64,000 nt of DNA from Hyphomicrobiales bacterium (GCA_016716745.1 JADJVD010000005.1:372001-436000); one strand, 5' to 3'; counted from the first letter of the stretch, positions 50,573-59,492 are shown. Program-made: numbers and translations. Notes: a model not told the origin generated them from the sequence alone.

Positions 50573-51426
50573 GCGCCGAGAGCGAAGACAAGGGCACGAT
50601 CGCCGGCGACGCCAAGCTGCTGCTCATCGCGATTCCGGTCGTGATCTGGACGCTGCTGCCGATCTACAACATGTTCCTGTTCGCCCTGTCGGACAAGCAG
50701 TCCGTGTTCGCCGGTAATATCTGGCCGACAAGTCCGACGCTGCGCAATTTCGGCATCGTGCTGCGGGCGGACCATCATCACCTGGCGCATTTCTGGCAGC
50801 AGTTCGGCAACTCCGCGCTGGTGGCGGTCGCCACCGGCATGCTGACGCTGTTCGTCGCCACCTTCGCGGCCTTCGCGATCAGCCGCCTGCGCGTGCGCGG
50901 CGGGCGCACAGTGCTCAACATGGCGCTGTTCACCTATTTCATCCCCGCCGCGTTCCTCGCGGTGCCGATGTATCGCACCATGGGCCTTTACGGCCTGCTC
51001 GGCTCGAAATGGGCGCTCATCCTGGCGATGGTGGCCATCGCCTCGCCTTATGCGATCTGGGTGCTGAAGCAGGCTTCCGACAAGCTGCCGCTCGAGCTCG
51101 ACGAGGCGGCGGTGGTGGACGGCGCCTCGCCGCTGCAACTCTTCCGGCTCGTCTATCTGCCGCTGATGGCGCCTTCGCTGGTCGCCGTCGGCATCTATGC
51201 GCTGCTGCTCGCCTGGAACGAGTATCTCTACGCCTTCCTGCTGCTCACCAACGACACCTCGTTCACGCTGCCCGTGGCGCTCGGCAATTTTCTCGCGGCC
51301 GACGATTCGCCGTGGGAATTGCTGATGACGACGGGCCTCATCTACGCGTTGCCGCCGGCGGCGATCTATTACGCCTTCCGCAAATACATGGTGTCGGGGC
51401 TGACGGCCGGCGCGGTGAAGAGCTGA
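50569..51426 (+). CDS. ABC transporter permease (MalG-like)
   Basis: This 285-residue membrane protein has six helices and the EAA loop LDEAAVVDGASPLQLFRLVYLP, ending with the usual MVSGLTAGAVKS. ATGA overlap with the first permease. No ATPase gene follows, so the transporter must borrow one from elsewhere, for example a UgpC-type protein. Confidence 0.94.
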   Translation: MSAESEDKGTIAGDAKLLLIAIPVVIWTLLPIYNMFLFALSDKQSVFAGNIWPTSPTLRNFGIVLRADHHHLAHFWQQFGNSALVAVATGMLTLFVATFAAFAISRLRVRGGRTVLNMALFTYFIPAAFLAVPMYRTMGLYGLLGSKWALILAMVAIASPYAIWVLKQASDKLPLELDEAAVVDGASPLQLFRLVYLPLMAPSLVAVGIYALLLAWNEYLYAFLLLTNDTSFTLPVALGNFLAADDSPWELLMTTGLIYALPPAAIYYAFRKYMVSGLTAGAVKS

Positions 51427-51441
51427 GCTCCGCGCGCGGGC

Positions 51442-51558
51442 TGGATTCCCTTCCCCTCGCTTCGCTCGGCCGGGAATGACACGCGGGGCTTCGCTCGGCC
51501 AGCAATAGCAGGGCGATGTCATCCCCGGCGGCGGCGAAGCCGCCGGGAAGGGGATCCA
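51442..51558. repeat. Inverted-repeat element (TGGATTCCC...GGGATCCA), REP/MITE-like
   Basis: The ends TGGATTCCCTTCCCC and GGGAAGGGGATCCA are imperfect inverted repeats. Inside are GGGAATGACA / TGTCATCCCC and a stem CCGGCGGC-GGCGAA-GCCGCCGG, plus two copies of CTTCGCTCGGCC. Such TCATCCCGGC-type palindromes are dispersed repeats in Hyphomicrobiales genomes. Confidence 0.65.
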
Positions 51559-51619
51559 CCGAACCCGTCGCACGCAGATGCGCTTGCCATCGCGCGATGC
51601 GCGCGCCACATCTGGGCGC

Positions 51620-52492
51620 ATGACTCAGGCGCCTCTCGTTCTTCCCGATCCCGCCGATCCGCGGCTGACGCGGCGCGTCGTCGGCGTCGACCAGACTGGC
51701 GCCAGGGTCGAGACCTCCGTCGTCGTCGAGCGGCCGTTGACGCTGTATCTCAACGCCCGCGAGATCGTCACGATGATGACCATCGGCGATCATCCGGAGG
51801 AGCTGGCGCTCGGCTATCTGCTCAATCAGGCGATGCTGAAGCCGACCGACATCGTCGACGCGGTGGACTATGACGACGATCTCGGCGTCGTCGTCGTGCG
51901 CACGCCGGCCGAGACGAATTTCGAGACAAAGCTGAAGAAGAAGACGCTCACCTCCGGCTGCGCGCAGGGCACGGCGTTCGGCGATCTGATGGAGGCGCTC
52001 GACGAGGTGAGGCTGCCGCGCGCGGAGCTGCGCACCTCGTGGCTCTATCGTCTCGCCCATGCGATCAACACGACGCCTTCGCTCTATCTGGAGGCGGGCG
52101 CCATCCACGGTTGCGTGCTGTGCCGGCGGGACCGGCCGCTCGTCTACATGGAGGATGTCGGCCGGCACAACGCGGTGGACAAGATCGCCGGCTGGATGTT
52201 CCGCAACGGCGAGAGCGGCGGCGACAAGATTTTCTACACGACCGGGCGGCTGACATCCGAGATGGTGATCAAGACCGCGCGCATGGGCATTCCGATTCTC
52301 GTCTCCCGCTCGGGCTTCACCGCATGGGGAGTCGAGCTTGCCAACAAGCTCGGGCTGACGCTGATCGGCCGCGCCAAGGGCAAGCGTTTCGTCGCGCTCG
52401 CGGGGGCCGAGCGCATCGTGTTCGATCAGGACCTCGCCTATGTCGAGGAGGAATCGGCGCGGCACCGGCGCAAGGGGGCAGGCGATGAGTGA
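51620..52492 (+). CDS. fdhD: FdhD, formate dehydrogenase sulfurtransferase
   Basis: This 290-residue protein has ERPLTLYLNAREIVTMMTIG, DHPEELALGYLLNQ, the MEDVGRHNAVDKIAGW motif and a Cys pair in AIHGCVLCRRD. FdhD moves sulfur from a cysteine desulfurase to the molybdenum cofactor of formate dehydrogenase. Its end overlaps mobA by eight bases. The loop Cys pair normally CxxC is present as CVLC. Confidence 0.95.
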   Translation: MTQAPLVLPDPADPRLTRRVVGVDQTGARVETSVVVERPLTLYLNAREIVTMMTIGDHPEELALGYLLNQAMLKPTDIVDAVDYDDDLGVVVVRTPAETNFETKLKKKTLTSGCAQGTAFGDLMEALDEVRLPRAELRTSWLYRLAHAINTTPSLYLEAGAIHGCVLCRRDRPLVYMEDVGRHNAVDKIAGWMFRNGESGGDKIFYTTGRLTSEMVIKTARMGIPILVSRSGFTAWGVELANKLGLTLIGRAKGKRFVALAGAERIVFDQDLAYVEEESARHRRKGAGDE

Positions 52493-53132
52493 GCGCGTTC
52501 TCGGCCTGCTGCTGGCGGGCGGACTGGCGCGGCGCATGGGCGGCGGCGACAAGCCGCTCGCCAGCGTCGGCGGCGTGGCGATCCTCGACCGCGTGATCGC
52601 GGCGCTGGCGCCGCAATGCGACGGCCTGATCCTCAACGCCAACGGCGATCCGGCGCGCTTCGCCACGCGGGGTCTGCCTGTCGTCGCCGACGACGTGCCG
52701 GGCTTCGCCGGGCCGCTCGCCGGCGTGCTGGCGGGGCTCGACTGGGCGGCGCGGGAGCGGCCGGACATCGCGACGCTCGTCAGCGTCGCGGCGGATTCGC
52801 CCTTCCTGCCGGGCGATCTGGTGGCGCGGCTGACGGCGGCGCGCGACGCGCAGGGCGCGCGGCTCGCGGTCGCCGCGTCAGGCGGTCACACGCATCCGGT
52901 GATCGGGCTTTGGCCGGTCGATCTGCGCGCCGATCTGCGTCGCGCGCTGGTGGACGAGGACATCCGCAAGATCGACCGCTTCACCGCGCGCTACGCCATC
53001 GCGACGGTGGAGTGGGCGACGGCGCCGGTCGACCCGTTCTTCAACGCCAACACGCCGGACGAACTCGCGGAAGCCGAGCGGCTCGCCGGGGCCTTAGGCC
53101 GAACCCGACCGGCCGGTCACAGCAACGCCTGA
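52485..53132 (+). CDS. mobA: MobA, molybdenum cofactor guanylyltransferase
   Basis: This 215-residue protein has the nucleotidyl-transferase start LGLLLAGGLARRMGGGDKPL and the later segments PVVADDVPGFAGPLAGVLAG and FFNANTPDELAEAERLA. It links GMP to molybdopterin to make the bis-MGD cofactor used by formate dehydrogenase. Overlap with fdhD shows one operon. The 3' end overlaps the convergent moeA end by 16 bases. Confidence 0.95.
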   Translation: MSERVLGLLLAGGLARRMGGGDKPLASVGGVAILDRVIAALAPQCDGLILNANGDPARFATRGLPVVADDVPGFAGPLAGVLAGLDWAARERPDIATLVSVAADSPFLPGDLVARLTAARDAQGARLAVAASGGHTHPVIGLWPVDLRADLRRALVDEDIRKIDRFTARYAIATVEWATAPVDPFFNANTPDELAEAERLAGALGRTRPAGHSNA

Positions 53133-54358
53133 TACGAGAGAAAGTCGACGGTTTCGCCCGGCGCGAGCCGCGTCATGTCTTCCGGCAGGACGACGAGCCC
53201 GTCCGTCTCGGTCAGCGAGGCGATGACGCCGGCGCCGTCGCGCTCGAACTTCCGGGCGACGCGGCCCTCGTCGACCGCGACGCGCACATATTCGCGTCGC
53301 CCCGCCTTCTTGGCGTAGGCGAAGCCGGCGGCGACGGACGTCGGCCGCGGGGCGCGCCAGGCCTCGCCGGCGAGGGCGGCGATCATCGGCCGCGCCAGCG
53401 CGAAGAAGGTGACGAACACCGCCGCCGGATTGCCGGGCAGGCCCATCAGCGGGGTTTCGCCGACGACGCCCATCGCCACGGGCCGGCCCGGTTTGATCGC
53501 GACGCGCCAGAAATCGAGCGCGCCTTCGGCCGAGAGCGCGGCGCGCACATGATCCTCCTCGCCGGTCGAGACGCCGCCGGAGGTCAGCAGCAGATCGCAG
53601 GCTGAGGCCGCCTCGCGCAGGGCGGCGGCGATGCGGGCCGGATCGTCGGGCAGGCGCCCGAGGTCGACGGGCGCGGCGCCGGCGCGCGCGGCGAGCGCCA
53701 GCAAGGCGGGGCGGTTGGCGTCGTAGACCGCGCCGGGCCTCAGCGCCGCGCCGGCCTCGGTCACCTCGTCGCCGGTCGAGAACACGCCGACGCGCGGGCG
53801 GGCGGCGACCTCAAGCCGTGCGGTTCCGAGGGCTGCGGCGAGCGCGATGTCCTGCGGACGCAGGCGCCGGCCGGCGGGAAGGGCCAGCGCGCCCCTGGCG
53901 ACATCCTCGCCGGCCGGGCGGCGGTTGGCCCCGCGCGCAAGGCCTGCGGGCAGGCGCACGCCGGCGCCCTCGGCCGTCACGTCCTCCTGCATGAACACGG
54001 TGTCGAAGCTGTCCGGCGTCGCCGCGCCGGTGAAGATGCGCAGCGCCGCGCCGGGCCGCGCCTCGCCCTCGATCGGCCGGCCGGCGGCGGCGCGGCCGCT
54101 GACGGGGAGCAAGGTTCCGCCTGCGGCGGCGAGATCCTCGAAGCGCACGGCATAGCCGTCGACCGCCGAATTGGCGAAGGGCGGCAGATCGAGCGGGGCG
54201 ATCAGCGGGGCGGCGAGAACGCGGCTGTCGGCCTCGCAGAGGCCGAGCGTCTCGACGCGCCCGAGCGGGCGGATGCGCGCGGCGATCGAGGCCTGCGCCT
54301 CGTCGACCCGCATCATGCGGTCGCCGAAGGCGTGGGCGTCGCTCGTCAACTGGGCCAT
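53117..54358 (-). CDS. moeA: MoeA, molybdopterin molybdenumtransferase
   Basis: This 413-residue protein has PPFANSAVDGYAVR, RIFTGAATPDSFDTVFMQED, the MPT-binding core (VGVFSTGDEV, YDANRPALLALA, LLTSGGVSTGEEDHV, LMGLPGNPAAVFVTF) and a C-terminal beta domain. It inserts molybdate into adenylyl-molybdopterin. mobB lies three bases upstream on the same strand. Confidence 0.95.
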   Translation of the reverse strand: MAQLTSDAHAFGDRMMRVDEAQASIAARIRPLGRVETLGLCEADSRVLAAPLIAPLDLPPFANSAVDGYAVRFEDLAAAGGTLLPVSGRAAAGRPIEGEARPGAALRIFTGAATPDSFDTVFMQEDVTAEGAGVRLPAGLARGANRRPAGEDVARGALALPAGRRLRPQDIALAAALGTARLEVAARPRVGVFSTGDEVTEAGAALRPGAVYDANRPALLALAARAGAAPVDLGRLPDDPARIAAALREAASACDLLLTSGGVSTGEEDHVRAALSAEGALDFWRVAIKPGRPVAMGVVGETPLMGLPGNPAAVFVTFFALARPMIAALAGEAWRAPRPTSVAAGFAYAKKAGRREYVRVAVDEGRVARKFERDGAGVIASLTETDGLVVLPEDMTRLAPGETVDFLSYQALL

Positions 54359-54361
54359 GCC

Positions 54362-54901
54362 TCAGACCTTCTCGCGCGTCGCATCGAGCCGCGCGCGGAT
54401 TTCGGCGAGGGGCCGGGCGCGGCGCAGGGCGATGTCGGCGATCGCCTCGGCGTCCTCCAGAGCCGCCCGCTCCAGACCGGGGAAGGCCTCGCCCGAGTCG
54501 GTGGCGATGGCGACGATGTCGGCGTCCTGCGGATGCAGGAAGGGCTTGCCGTTGGCGAGCCTGTGCACCTCGATCTTCGGATGCGGATCGCCCTTGAAGC
54601 CCTCGATCACGACGAGATCGACAGGCGAGAGCTTGTCCAGCAGGAAGGCGAGCGAGGGCTCCGGCGCGCCGCGCAATTCGTGCATCAGCGCCCAGCGCTG
54701 GCCGGACGAGACCAGCACCTCGCGCGCCCCCGCGAGACGATGCTCGAAGGAGTCCTTGCCGGGATGATCGACGTCGAAACGGTGATGCGCGTGCTTGAGC
54801 GTCGAGACGCTGACGCCGCGGGCGACGAGCGCGGGCAGAAGGCGCTTGATCAGGGTGGTCTTTCCGGCGCCGCTCCAGCCCGCCAATCCGATGATGTTCA
54901 T
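54362..54901 (-). CDS. mobB: MobB, molybdopterin-guanine dinucleotide biosynthesis adaptor
   Basis: This 179-residue P-loop GTPase has Walker A (GLAGWSGAGKTTLIKRLLPAL in parts) and the MobB motifs KHAHHRFDVDHPGKDSFEHR (in parts) and VVIEGFKGDPHPKIEV. It supports MobA in attaching GMP. First gene of a two-gene operon with moeA. Confidence 0.95.
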   Translation of the reverse strand: MNIIGLAGWSGAGKTTLIKRLLPALVARGVSVSTLKHAHHRFDVDHPGKDSFEHRLAGAREVLVSSGQRWALMHELRGAPEPSLAFLLDKLSPVDLVVIEGFKGDPHPKIEVHRLANGKPFLHPQDADIVAIATDSGEAFPGLERAALEDAEAIADIALRRARPLAEIRARLDATREKV

Positions 54902-55006
54902 GGCGCTCCGCGGCAGGCGCGTCCGCCCGCTCGTGTTAAGGTTCGTTTCCGATGTTACCCCGCCTGACGCCGCGACGTCACGCGGCGAGCGAGGATATGG
55001 GCGGGG

Positions 55007-55246
55007 ATGACCGAAGCGACGGCGCAAACGCTTGATCTGAAAGGTTTGAAATGTCCGTTGCCGGCGCTGAAGACGCGCAAGGCGCTATTGGGCCTCGCGC
55101 CCGGCGCGCTGCTGCGCGTGGAATGCACCGATCCGCTGGCCCGGCTCGACATTCCGAACCTCGCGCGCGAAACTGGGGACGCGCTCGAATCCGCCGAGGT
55201 CGAGGGAGCCGTTCTGGTCTTCGTCCTTCGTCGTAGAGGCGCTTGA
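55007..55246 (+). CDS. TusA-family sulfurtransferase
   Basis: This 79-residue protein has the TusA signature LDLKGLKCPLPALKTRKAL with the active Cys in KCPLP, and the end VLVFVLRRRGA. TusA proteins carry persulfide sulfur to tRNA thiolation, molybdenum cofactor and sulfur oxidation enzymes. Next to fdhD-mob genes, a role in cofactor sulfuration is plausible, but it is a general sulfur carrier. Confidence 0.92.
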   Translation: MTEATAQTLDLKGLKCPLPALKTRKALLGLAPGALLRVECTDPLARLDIPNLARETGDALESAEVEGAVLVFVLRRRGA

Positions 55247-55333
55247 CTCGCCATACGGGCGACAAAGTAACGCGGTTGCTTGCGCAGGCGGCGGCTGCCA
55301 TATGCTCCGTGATTCCGAGGAGGAGTGGACCTG

Positions 55334-55726
55334 ATGAAACGCATTTCGATGTTCGCCGCCGTTGCGGCCATTTTCGCCGCGGGCGTGAGCGCTGCGGCCG
55401 CGCAGGACGCGGCGGCCGGCGAGAAGCAGTTCGCCAAGTGCCGCCCCTGCCACATGATCGGCGAAGGCGCGAAGAATCTCGTCGGCCCGGCGCAGAACGG
55501 TCTTGACGGCCGCAAGTCCGGCTCGGTCGAGGGCTTCAACTATTCCGAGGCCAACAAGAACTCGGGCATCACCTGGGGCGAGGCCACCTTCGTCGAATAC
55601 ATCAAGGATCCGAAGGCCAAGATGCCCGGCACCAAGATGGTGTTCGCCGGCATCAAGGACGAGAAGGACGCCAAGGATCTCTGGGCGTTCCTCAAGCAGT
55701 ATGGCGCGGACGGCAAGAAGAAGTAA
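55334..55726 (+). CDS. Class I c-type cytochrome (cytochrome c2 type)
   Basis: This 130-residue protein has a signal peptide (MKRISMFAAVAAIFAAGVSAAAAQ in parts; cut before DAAAG), the heme motif KCRPCH near residue 35 and the Met ligand in MPGTKMVF. It is a soluble periplasmic electron carrier, with the family ending DLWAFLKQYGADGKKK. A GAGGAGGAG site precedes the ATG; a GTG at 55325 is less likely. A terminator follows. Confidence 0.95.
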   Translation: MKRISMFAAVAAIFAAGVSAAAAQDAAAGEKQFAKCRPCHMIGEGAKNLVGPAQNGLDGRKSGSVEGFNYSEANKNSGITWGEATFVEYIKDPKAKMPGTKMVFAGIKDEKDAKDLWAFLKQYGADGKKK

Positions 55727-55750
55727 TCTTGCTCCGAACCGCTTGACGCG

Positions 55751-55774
55751 AAGGGCGCCGCGAGGCGCCCTTTT
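55751..55774 (+). terminator. Rho-independent terminator after the cytochrome gene
   Basis: Stem GGGCGCC (55753-55759), loop GCGA, stem GGCGCCC (55764-55770), then TTTT, with flanking AA/TT extending the stem. Confidence 0.9.
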
Positions 55775-55799
55775 GCATTCCGGAAGAGGGCGCGGCGCG

Positions 55800-56819
55800 A
55801 TGACCGTGATGCTGGCGACAGTCGGAACGATCGCGGATGCGCGCGTCGCGCTGGAGCACGGCGCCGACATCGTCGAGCTTCTCGACGCTTCGGCGGACTA
55901 TCTGCGCGCGCTCGCCGACGCGCGCGGCGCGGCGCGCCTGTGCGCCATCGCCGCCGGGCGCGACGGCGCCGCCGCCGCCGCGCATGCGCTCGAACTCGCG
56001 GAGGCGGGCGCCGATTGCGTCAAGCTGCGGCTGCCGCCGTCGCTGCACAGCGCGGCCTTCATCTCCGGGGCCGCAGCGGCCGCGCCGCGCGCGACGCTGT
56101 TCGGCGTGCTCGCCGCCGAACGCATCGGCGATCTCGACGTGCTCGACGCGCTGGCCGCCGCCGGCTTCGCCGGCGCCGTGATCGAGCCGGCCGATCCGGC
56201 CGAACGCAGCCTGCTGGAGCGCGTGAGTCTGGCCGATCTGCGCCGGTTTGTCGCCGCCTGCCGGGCGCGCGACCTGGCGAGCGGCCTGTCGGGCGCGCTG
56301 GAGCCGCCGGACGTGCCGCGCCTGCTGGCGCTGGAGCCAGACATTCTCGGCTTCCGGCGCGCCCTCTACGGGCCGGACCGGCGGCGCGACGGCGTCGATC
56401 CGCAGGCCGTGGCGCTGCTGCGCGGGCTGATCCCGGCGCAGACGGCGACGGCGCCGGCCGCCGCCGATCAACCGACCGACCGCGTCTTCGTGCGCGATTT
56501 CGTCGTCGACATGCGCGTCGGCGTCTATGCGCGCGAGCGCGAGCGGCGCCAGCCCGTGCGCTTCACGGTCGAGGTCGACGTCGCCCGCCCGCGCGGACGG
56601 CGCGCCGAATTCCGCGACGTGTTCTCCTACGACGTGATCACCGACCGCATCCGCATGATGGCGGAGGCAGAGCATCACGGCCTCGTCGAAACCATCGCCG
56701 AAAAGGTGGCGGAGGCCGCGCTCGCCCATCCGCGCGCCATGCGCGCCATGGTGCGGGTGGAAAAGCTCGCGGTGGTGGCGGGCTCGGTCGGCGTCGAGAT
56801 CGTCCGAACCAGAGGCTGA
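55800..56819 (+). CDS. Fusion of MfnB-like (DUF556) and dihydroneopterin aldolase (FolB) domains
   Basis: A 339-residue fusion. Residues 1-220 resemble (5-formylfuran-3-yl)methyl phosphate synthase MfnB (ALEHGADIVELLDAS, AGADCVKLRLPP, LEPDILGFRRALYG and a DRRRDG segment). Residues 228-339 are FolB (VFVRDFVVDMRVGVYARERER, FSYDVITDRIRMMAE, catalytic Lys in VRVEKLAVVAG). The MfnB part has Leu where the Schiff-base Lys near residue 27 is expected (ADIIDVKNP in archaea), so its chemistry may differ. folP and folK follow. A methylofuran or pterin role is inferred. Confidence 0.8.
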   Translation: MTVMLATVGTIADARVALEHGADIVELLDASADYLRALADARGAARLCAIAAGRDGAAAAAHALELAEAGADCVKLRLPPSLHSAAFISGAAAAAPRATLFGVLAAERIGDLDVLDALAAAGFAGAVIEPADPAERSLLERVSLADLRRFVAACRARDLASGLSGALEPPDVPRLLALEPDILGFRRALYGPDRRRDGVDPQAVALLRGLIPAQTATAPAAADQPTDRVFVRDFVVDMRVGVYARERERRQPVRFTVEVDVARPRGRRAEFRDVFSYDVITDRIRMMAEAEHHGLVETIAEKVAEAALAHPRAMRAMVRVEKLAVVAGSVGVEIVRTRG

Positions 56820-56875
56820 GCCTTGCCAGAGCGCGGCGGCGCATGGTCTTTGCGGGCGAGCCACGGGAGCGGGAC

Positions 56876-57721
56876 ATGAGCGGACTAGCGAGCCTTGCCG
56901 AGCGGCGCGACCGCCTTCTGGCGGCGCTGAAGCAGCGCCCGCTGATCATGGGCGTGCTCAACGTCACGCCCGACTCCTTTTCCGACGGCGGGCGCTTCTT
57001 CGGCGTCGAGCGCGCGGTGGCGCAGGCGACACGCCTCGCGCAGGAGGGCGCCGACATCATCGACGTCGGCGCGGAGTCGACGCGGCCCGGCCATGCGCCG
57101 CTCGCCGAGGCGGAGGAGATCGCGCGCATCGAGGCGCATCTGCCGGCGGTGATGGCGGCGGTCGGGTCCCGCCCCGTGTCGATCGACACGACGAAGGCCT
57201 CCGTCGCCTGGCGCGCCTGCGCGCTCGGCGCCGTCGTCGTCAACGACGTGTGGGGCCTGCAGAAAGATGCGGCGATGGCCGATGCGGTCGCCGAGACGGG
57301 CGCGGCGCTGGTGGCGATGCATAATCGCGACGAAAAGGACGAGACGATCGACATCGTCGACGACATGCGTCGCTTCTTCGACCGCACGCTGGCGCTCGCC
57401 GACCGCGCGGGCGTGCCGCGCGCCCATATCATCCTCGATCCCGGCAACGGCTTCGGCAAGACGGCGCGCCAGAACGTCGAATGCGTGGCGCGCCTCGGCG
57501 AGCTGGCCGATTACGGCCTGCCGTTTCTCGTCGGCCTGTCGCGCAAATCCTTTCTCGGCCAGTTCGTCGCCGGGGGCGCGCAGGACCGGCTGTTCGCCAC
57601 GCTCGGCGCGCATATGGCGGCGCTCGCCTGCGGCGCCTCGATTCTGCGGGCGCACGACGTCCGTCCGCATGTCGAGGCGGTCGCGGTCTATCGCGCGATC
57701 ATGGCGGCGCGGCGCGCATGA
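56876..57721 (+). CDS. folP: FolP, dihydropteroate synthase
   Basis: This 281-residue TIM-barrel enzyme has LIMGVLNVTPDSFSDGGRF, ADIIDVGAESTRPGHAPL, VSIDTTKASVAW, VVNDVWGLQKD and the LDPGNGFGKT loop. It joins p-aminobenzoate to dihydropterin pyrophosphate in folate synthesis. Start at 56876 (GGGAGCGGG site); an in-frame ATG at 56843 is possible. folK overlaps the stop by four bases. Confidence 0.95.
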   Translation: MSGLASLAERRDRLLAALKQRPLIMGVLNVTPDSFSDGGRFFGVERAVAQATRLAQEGADIIDVGAESTRPGHAPLAEAEEIARIEAHLPAVMAAVGSRPVSIDTTKASVAWRACALGAVVVNDVWGLQKDAAMADAVAETGAALVAMHNRDEKDETIDIVDDMRRFFDRTLALADRAGVPRAHIILDPGNGFGKTARQNVECVARLGELADYGLPFLVGLSRKSFLGQFVAGGAQDRLFATLGAHMAALACGASILRAHDVRPHVEAVAVYRAIMAARRA

Positions 57722-58200
57722 CGGGTTGGCGCGACATCGGCTTCGGGCTCGGCGCCAATCTCGGCGACAAGGCCGGGCATGTGCGCGAGGCGGCGGCGCG
57801 ACTGGCGCGCAGCGGCCTCGTCGAGGGTCTCGAATTGTCCTCGCTCTGGCGCACGCCGCCCTGGGGCAAGACGGATCAGGACTGGTTCGTCAACGCCGTC
57901 GCCGTCGGCCGCTCGCGCGCGTCGGCGGACGAACTCTTGGCGCTCGCGCTGTCGATCGAGCAGGCGATGGGGCGCGTGCGCGGCGAGCGCTGGGGGCCGC
58001 GCGGCATCGACGTCGATCTTCTGTTCGTCGGCGCGGAGCGCGTCGACCGGCCGGGGCTGATGCTGCCGCATCCGCGCATCGCCGAACGCGGCTTCGTCCT
58101 CGTTCCGCTTGCCGAGGTGCGGCCCGGCATCATGGTCGACGGACGGCGCGCCGACGACAGGGCGCGCGACTTTTCCGGCGAGGCGATCGTGCGCCTCTAA
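57718..58200 (+). CDS. folK: FolK, HPPK (6-hydroxymethyl-dihydropterin pyrophosphokinase)
   Basis: This 160-residue protein has GLGANLGDKAGHVREA, LSSLWRTPPWGKTDQDWFVN, RGERWGPRGIDVDLLFVG and LPHPRIAERGFVLVPLAEV, all HPPK signatures. It makes the pyrophosphate substrate of FolP. The ATGA start overlaps folP; its end overlaps the convergent DUF3422 gene by four bases. Confidence 0.95.
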   Translation: MTGWRDIGFGLGANLGDKAGHVREAAARLARSGLVEGLELSSLWRTPPWGKTDQDWFVNAVAVGRSRASADELLALALSIEQAMGRVRGERWGPRGIDVDLLFVGAERVDRPGLMLPHPRIAERGFVLVPLAEVRPGIMVDGRRADDRARDFSGEAIVRL

Positions 58201-59492
58201 TGCCCGTCGCCGCCATGCGCCTTGCGGATGCGGCTGACGACGTATGCGACGCCGCCGATGGCGACGGGCACGGCGAGCGCGGTCGCGATGTTGGGATCGA
58301 CCGGCAACAGGCCGGCCTCCTTCAGCCCTTTGAAGACGTAGGTGAACAGGCCGACGACGTAATAGCTGATCGCGGCGATGGACAGGCCCTCGACCGTCTG
58401 TTGCAGCCGCAGCTGCATCGAGGCGCGCTCGTTCATCGCCTCGAGCACCTTCTTGTTCTGCTGCTCGATCTCGACGTCGACGCGGGTGCGCAACAGATTG
58501 GTGGCGCGCGTCAGCTTCTCGGACAGGTTGCCCTGGCGTCGCTCGATGGTCATCACCGTGCGCATCGCCGGCGCGCCGCGGCGGGCGAGGAACGAGGCGA
58601 CCGTCGGATACTGGTCGAGCGTCTCCTCGCCGATGGCGTTCAGACGCTGATGCACGAGTTCGTCGTAGGCGCGGCTGGCGCCGAAGCGATAGGCGCTCGC
58701 CGCCGTGTCGGCTTCGAGTTCGGCGGCAAGCAGCGTCAGCCGATGCAGCAGCGGGCCGTCGTCGGCGAGGCCCTGCGAGCGCGTCATCGCAGCGGAGATG
58801 TCGGCGAGTTCGGTCTCGATGCGCGCGGTCTTCGGCGCGAGGCGTTGCGCCTCGGGCAGGCCGAGCAGCGCGAAGGTGCGATAGGTCTCCGTTTCGACGA
58901 AGCGAACGCACAGCGCGCCGGCGGCGTTCAGAGTCAGCCGGTCGTTCAACACGAGCAGGCGAACGAACCCGGAGGCGTCGGGGCGGAAATCGGTGGCGAT
59001 GATCGCCGCGCCCTGCTTGACGCGCGCGGCGGCGAGGCTGGTGGCGTCGAACACGGATTCGAGCGGGCCGGCGGCCTCGGCGCGCGCCAGCGCGAGGTCG
59101 ATCGACACAAGATGCGGGCCGGGCTGCTCGATCGGCGGAAGCCGGCGCATGAGTTCGGCGGCCGGCGGATCGAACGGCTTGGCCGAGGCGTCGGTGAAGC
59201 GGATCGTGTAGGTGACGAATTCGCCGTGCTGCTCGAACACGATTTCGGCCTGCTGCAGCCGCGCGGCGTGGTGCTTGGCGTTGGCGGCGGGCGGGGGCAG
59301 TCCCGCCTGCGCGCAGATGCGGTCCATCCAGGCGCGGGCGGCGGCGGCCTGCGTCGCGTCGGCGAGAAACGCGAAGCGCAGGATGCGCGCCGGCGTCGCC
59401 ATCGGCGCGAAGGGGCGGGCGTGCACCTCGGCCAGCAACGCCGCGCGCTGCGGATGCGGCGCGAAAGGCGCCTCGTTGGTCGTCTCGTCCAT
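58197..59492 (-). CDS. DUF3422 membrane-anchored protein
   Basis: This 431-residue protein starts HPQRAALLAEVHARPFAPM, as DUF3422 proteins do, and has a long helical middle (about residues 235-385, coiled-coil) and two C-terminal membrane helices (SIAAISYYVVGLFTYVFKGL, ALAVPVAIGGVAYVVSRI). The function of the family is unknown. It is common in alphaproteobacteria. It stands alone, separated from tonB by about 75 bases. Confidence 0.92.
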   Translation of the reverse strand: MDETTNEAPFAPHPQRAALLAEVHARPFAPMATPARILRFAFLADATQAAAARAWMDRICAQAGLPPPAANAKHHAARLQQAEIVFEQHGEFVTYTIRFTDASAKPFDPPAAELMRRLPPIEQPGPHLVSIDLALARAEAAGPLESVFDATSLAAARVKQGAAIIATDFRPDASGFVRLLVLNDRLTLNAAGALCVRFVETETYRTFALLGLPEAQRLAPKTARIETELADISAAMTRSQGLADDGPLLHRLTLLAAELEADTAASAYRFGASRAYDELVHQRLNAIGEETLDQYPTVASFLARRGAPAMRTVMTIERRQGNLSEKLTRATNLLRTRVDVEIEQQNKKVLEAMNERASMQLRLQQTVEGLSIAAISYYVVGLFTYVFKGLKEAGLLPVDPNIATALAVPVAIGGVAYVVSRIRKAHGGDGH

